Assembly (NCBI GenBank): GCA_019096155.1
Contig: JAHCVI010000001.1
Span: 11,594,001-11,658,000, forward strand
Direction of reading: 5' to 3'
Length of the DNA stretch: 64,000 nucleotides
DNA from: Staphylotrichum longicolle
Lineage: Eukaryota > Ascomycota > Sordariomycetes > Sordariales > Chaetomiaceae
This document shows positions 61,986 through 64,000 of this stretch, piece after piece; the first letter of the stretch is position 1; each line of letters begins with the position of its first letter. The position numbers and the translations under genes are program-made. The notes under the pieces were generated by a model, which searched no databases, was not told where the DNA came from, and saw only the letters and a program-made list of their open reading frames with translations.

Positions 61986-64000
61986 ATGGACCGCGACGAG
62001 GAGGGAGTCGACGATTCTGAACTCGCCGTCAAGACCTCGAATGACGGCCTTGTCTACCACGTCCGCGACCTCCCAAATCCACAAGCGGAACTTGACCAGC
62101 TTCAAGTCGAAGAGATATGGCGGCAAGAGGACGCCACGGGAGGCCGCCTACTGGGCCGCGGCGGGTTCGGGGCCGTTTACAAGGAGAAGTGCATCCATGA
62201 TATCAGAGGTACCAAGCTGGGTCGGTTCCGTGCCGTCAAGGTGATAGAAAGGGGTGATGAGGTGACCAAGGCGTATTATCGAGAAGAACTCAAGGCCTTA
62301 GCCAAGTTCTCAGCTCCGAGGGTAAGTTTTAGAGAGGGTTTATACCCTTGGACTGCGGGGTACGGGTCGAGAATGTGCTAATAGATGGCGATACCTTAGT
62401 ATCGCTCTTGGTTTGTCGAGTCCTTTGGGTGGTACGAGGCCATGGGCAAGGTGTTTATCAACATGGAACACCTTGAACATAGAGACTTGCAACGATATCT
62501 CGACAGAAAGTTTTTGGAAAGCGAGACCAATCGCATCGCATTCCAAGTGGCTAAAGGACTCGGATTCATGCACCAGAACAACTTTATCCACAGAGACCTC
62601 AAGCCAGCGGTAAGTTGCCACCTCGTGCCACTCCCTAGGAGTAGGCCGGCCGTTCCCTTACTCTCAATGCCCGCTAATGCCACAATAAAGAACCTGCTTG
62701 TCGTAGAGAAGCCGCCGGAAAAGGACTGGTGGGTCAAGATTAGCGACTTTGGCATTAGCAAGCGGTCCACCGCCGGGCGGCAGGCCTACTCGACCGTCAA
62801 CATTGGCACCGAGGAATACATGGCGCCCGAGGTCCGCTTGTTCAGGCCAAGAAACAAGGGCGACAAGGCGTCGTATACGGTTGCGGCCGACATTTGGAGC
62901 CTCGGGGCGATCTGCGTTCGTTTGATTACGGCGAGTCCAGCCTTTGACTTGCGGGGCCTCCTGGAATACTACGACAGGGGGGAAATATTCAGCCCAGAGG
63001 AGGCACTTGCCAGTCATGGAACAAGCCAAGAGGGTCGTGCGTTTATCCAGGCAGTCATGGCCCGGGATCCTAAGCTCAGACCGTTGGCCCAGGAGGCAAT
63101 AGAGCATGCCTGGATGACGTGCAACAAACGGCCGCTCTCGCCGGGCGTGCGACAGGAACCTGTGTAAGCCGCAATCACAACGGGACACAAGGCAAGCTTG
63201 CAATTGCTGACCATCTCCGGAATATAGCGTTCCCTTGGCTACGCTTGACTACCCTGGCAGCCCCGAAGGTGACCTGACCGACGAGTATCGCGCAACTGCC
63301 CAGTGGGATTCGGGGGTCGTTGTTGGTCAGACCGTGGAGGATGCGACAATCATGCCAGTCGCGACAGTACGGCGAACTCCCAACCCTACAAAACCCGAGA
63401 AGATACCGACATCTCATTCAACGACCCGTGGCAGGGGCCGCCTGAAGACCGTTCAACGGATACAAGCGACTGAGGAGTCCGGAGGGCTCAAGGTTTCCAA
63501 CGTGGCCAAAACAGCGCCACTGTCCTCCAACGCAGGGAGCAACATTGACCGCTCAGCGCCACCCAACCCGTCTCCCTCATCGCGCCACGCGGCACCGTCG
63601 CCGCCAGTGCCCCCCACACCCCCGCCGTCGCCCATAGCACGACCCGCACGGCGAGGGCGGCCGCCGGGGCCACCGTTGTCACATCAAAACCCACAGTCTC
63701 GATACAGCAGCCGCCTGCGGGGGCCCACAAAAACAACCATTTCCTATCTCCCGCCGGCGCAGCCGCCAGGACGAGCAGACTTTGCCAGCTCTACGCCAAA
63801 GCCTATACAACCAACCATGTCCTATCTCCCGCCGGCGCCGTCGCAGGGACGAGCAGACTCTGCCAGCTCCACGCCAAAGCCTGAGGACCAGCTCCAAGCG
63901 CAACGGCCTAACAACCCCATTCAGAACAGCGAGGCCGGTCCGCCTTTCCTGTATCCCGAGCTGGACCCGTCCCCTTACACGGCCACTCCCTCGCCTGAGA
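61986..64000 (+). CDS. Serine/threonine protein kinase, 3' end beyond window
   Basis: Exons 61986-62321, 62400-62609, 62691-63163 and 63228 to beyond 64000. Kinase landmarks: P-loop GRGGFGAVY (57-65), VAIK-type Lys in AVKVI (Lys85), catalytic HRDLKPAN (HRD at 176-178), DFG at 201-203, and MAPE (226-229) with the WSLGAICVRLITASPAF block after it. All active-site residues are present. The three introns have GTAAG donors and phases that fit (0, 0, 2). After residue about 340 the protein becomes a disordered Pro/Ser/Arg-rich tail that contains a tandem repeat (SYLPPA, GRAD, ASSTPKP). No transmembrane segment is seen. The class is not resolved; the layout resembles fungal CAMK-like kinases with disordered tails. 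Confidence 0.9.
63725..63890 (+). repeat. 75-bp coding tandem repeat in the kinase tail
   Basis: Two copies of a roughly 75-bp unit code T-T/M-I/M-SYLPPA, then GRAD and ASSTPKP, at about 63738-63812 and 63813-63885. They differ at few positions. Confidence 0.7.

Overview
The window is nuclear DNA of a filamentous ascomycete. The genes are monocistronic, lie on both strands, and are split by short introns (about 48-80 nt) with GT..AG ends and CTNAC-like branch sites. Families present are typical of Pezizomycotina: HET, Zn2Cys6 regulator, RTA1, DUF1996, Rds1, DUF6594, ipa-type and CBM1. The GH5 endoglucanase and the CIP1 homologue most resemble those of Sordariales, probably Chaetomiaceae; this is a judgement from recalled family sequences, not a database search. 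I saw no prokaryotic features, CRISPR array, rRNA, convincing tRNA or complete transposon.

Layout. 0.8-2 kb: zinc alcohol dehydrogenase (+) with an 11-nt exon. 3.5-4.8 kb: CBM1-GH5 endoglucanase (+) whose first exon carries two compensating frameshifts. 5.2-6.8 kb: PD-(D/E)XK-like protein (-). 8.0-8.6 kb: secreted proprotein (-). 10.5-12.6 kb: lysophospholipase (+). 13.3-15.3 kb: HET-domain protein (+). 15.5-17.3 kb: Zn2Cys6 factor (+) with a GC-AG intron. 17.5-19.4 kb: helical protein with a Gly/Gln repeat tail (-). 20.2-21.4 kb: BTB protein (+). 21.9-23.0 kb: RTA1 membrane protein (-). 23.4-24.3 kb: DUF4291 protein (-). 24.5-24.8 kb: ATTTTT microsatellite. 25.9-27.3 kb: AT-hook protein (-). 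27.8-28.2 kb: 3CxxC zinc-finger protein (+). 29.3-30.4 kb: CIP1 with CBM1 (+). 32.6-33.9 kb: membrane protein (+). 35.2-37.3 kb: F-box-like protein (+). 38.1-39.2 kb: frameshifted DUF6594 gene (-). 39.8-41.4 kb: Pro-rich/retropepsin-like/coiled-coil protein (+). 43.2-43.9 kb: unknown acidic protein (+). 44.6-45.5 kb: C-terminal half of an MFS transporter (-). 45.7-47.1 kb: Rds1/ferritin-like protein (-). 47.8-49.9 kb: frameshifted ipa-type gene (-). 51.4-52.5 kb: secreted lectin-like protein (+). 52.8-53.5 kb: decayed gene. 54.0-54.7 kb: Arg/Ser-rich protein (+). 55.2-55.5 kb: small cysteine-rich secreted protein (-). 56.2-57.4 kb: DUF1996 protein (+). 58.5-61.5 kb: a 20-exon gene of unknown function (+). 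62.0-64.0 kb: protein kinase running off the right edge (+).

There is no obvious biosynthetic cluster. The clearest functional link is two secreted cellulose-binding proteins 25 kb apart (GH5 endoglucanase and CIP1), each with a TATA box close upstream. Several other products enter the secretory pathway (lysophospholipase, DUF1996, lectin-like, Cys-rich, Rds1, 8 kb proprotein), which fits a saprotroph that digests plant biomass. The most unusual items are the 20-exon gene with nearly all phase-0 mini-exons, two GC-AG introns, the 11-nt exon, the domesticated-looking retropepsin gene, and single-base frame disruptions in four genes that are either real decay or assembly indels.
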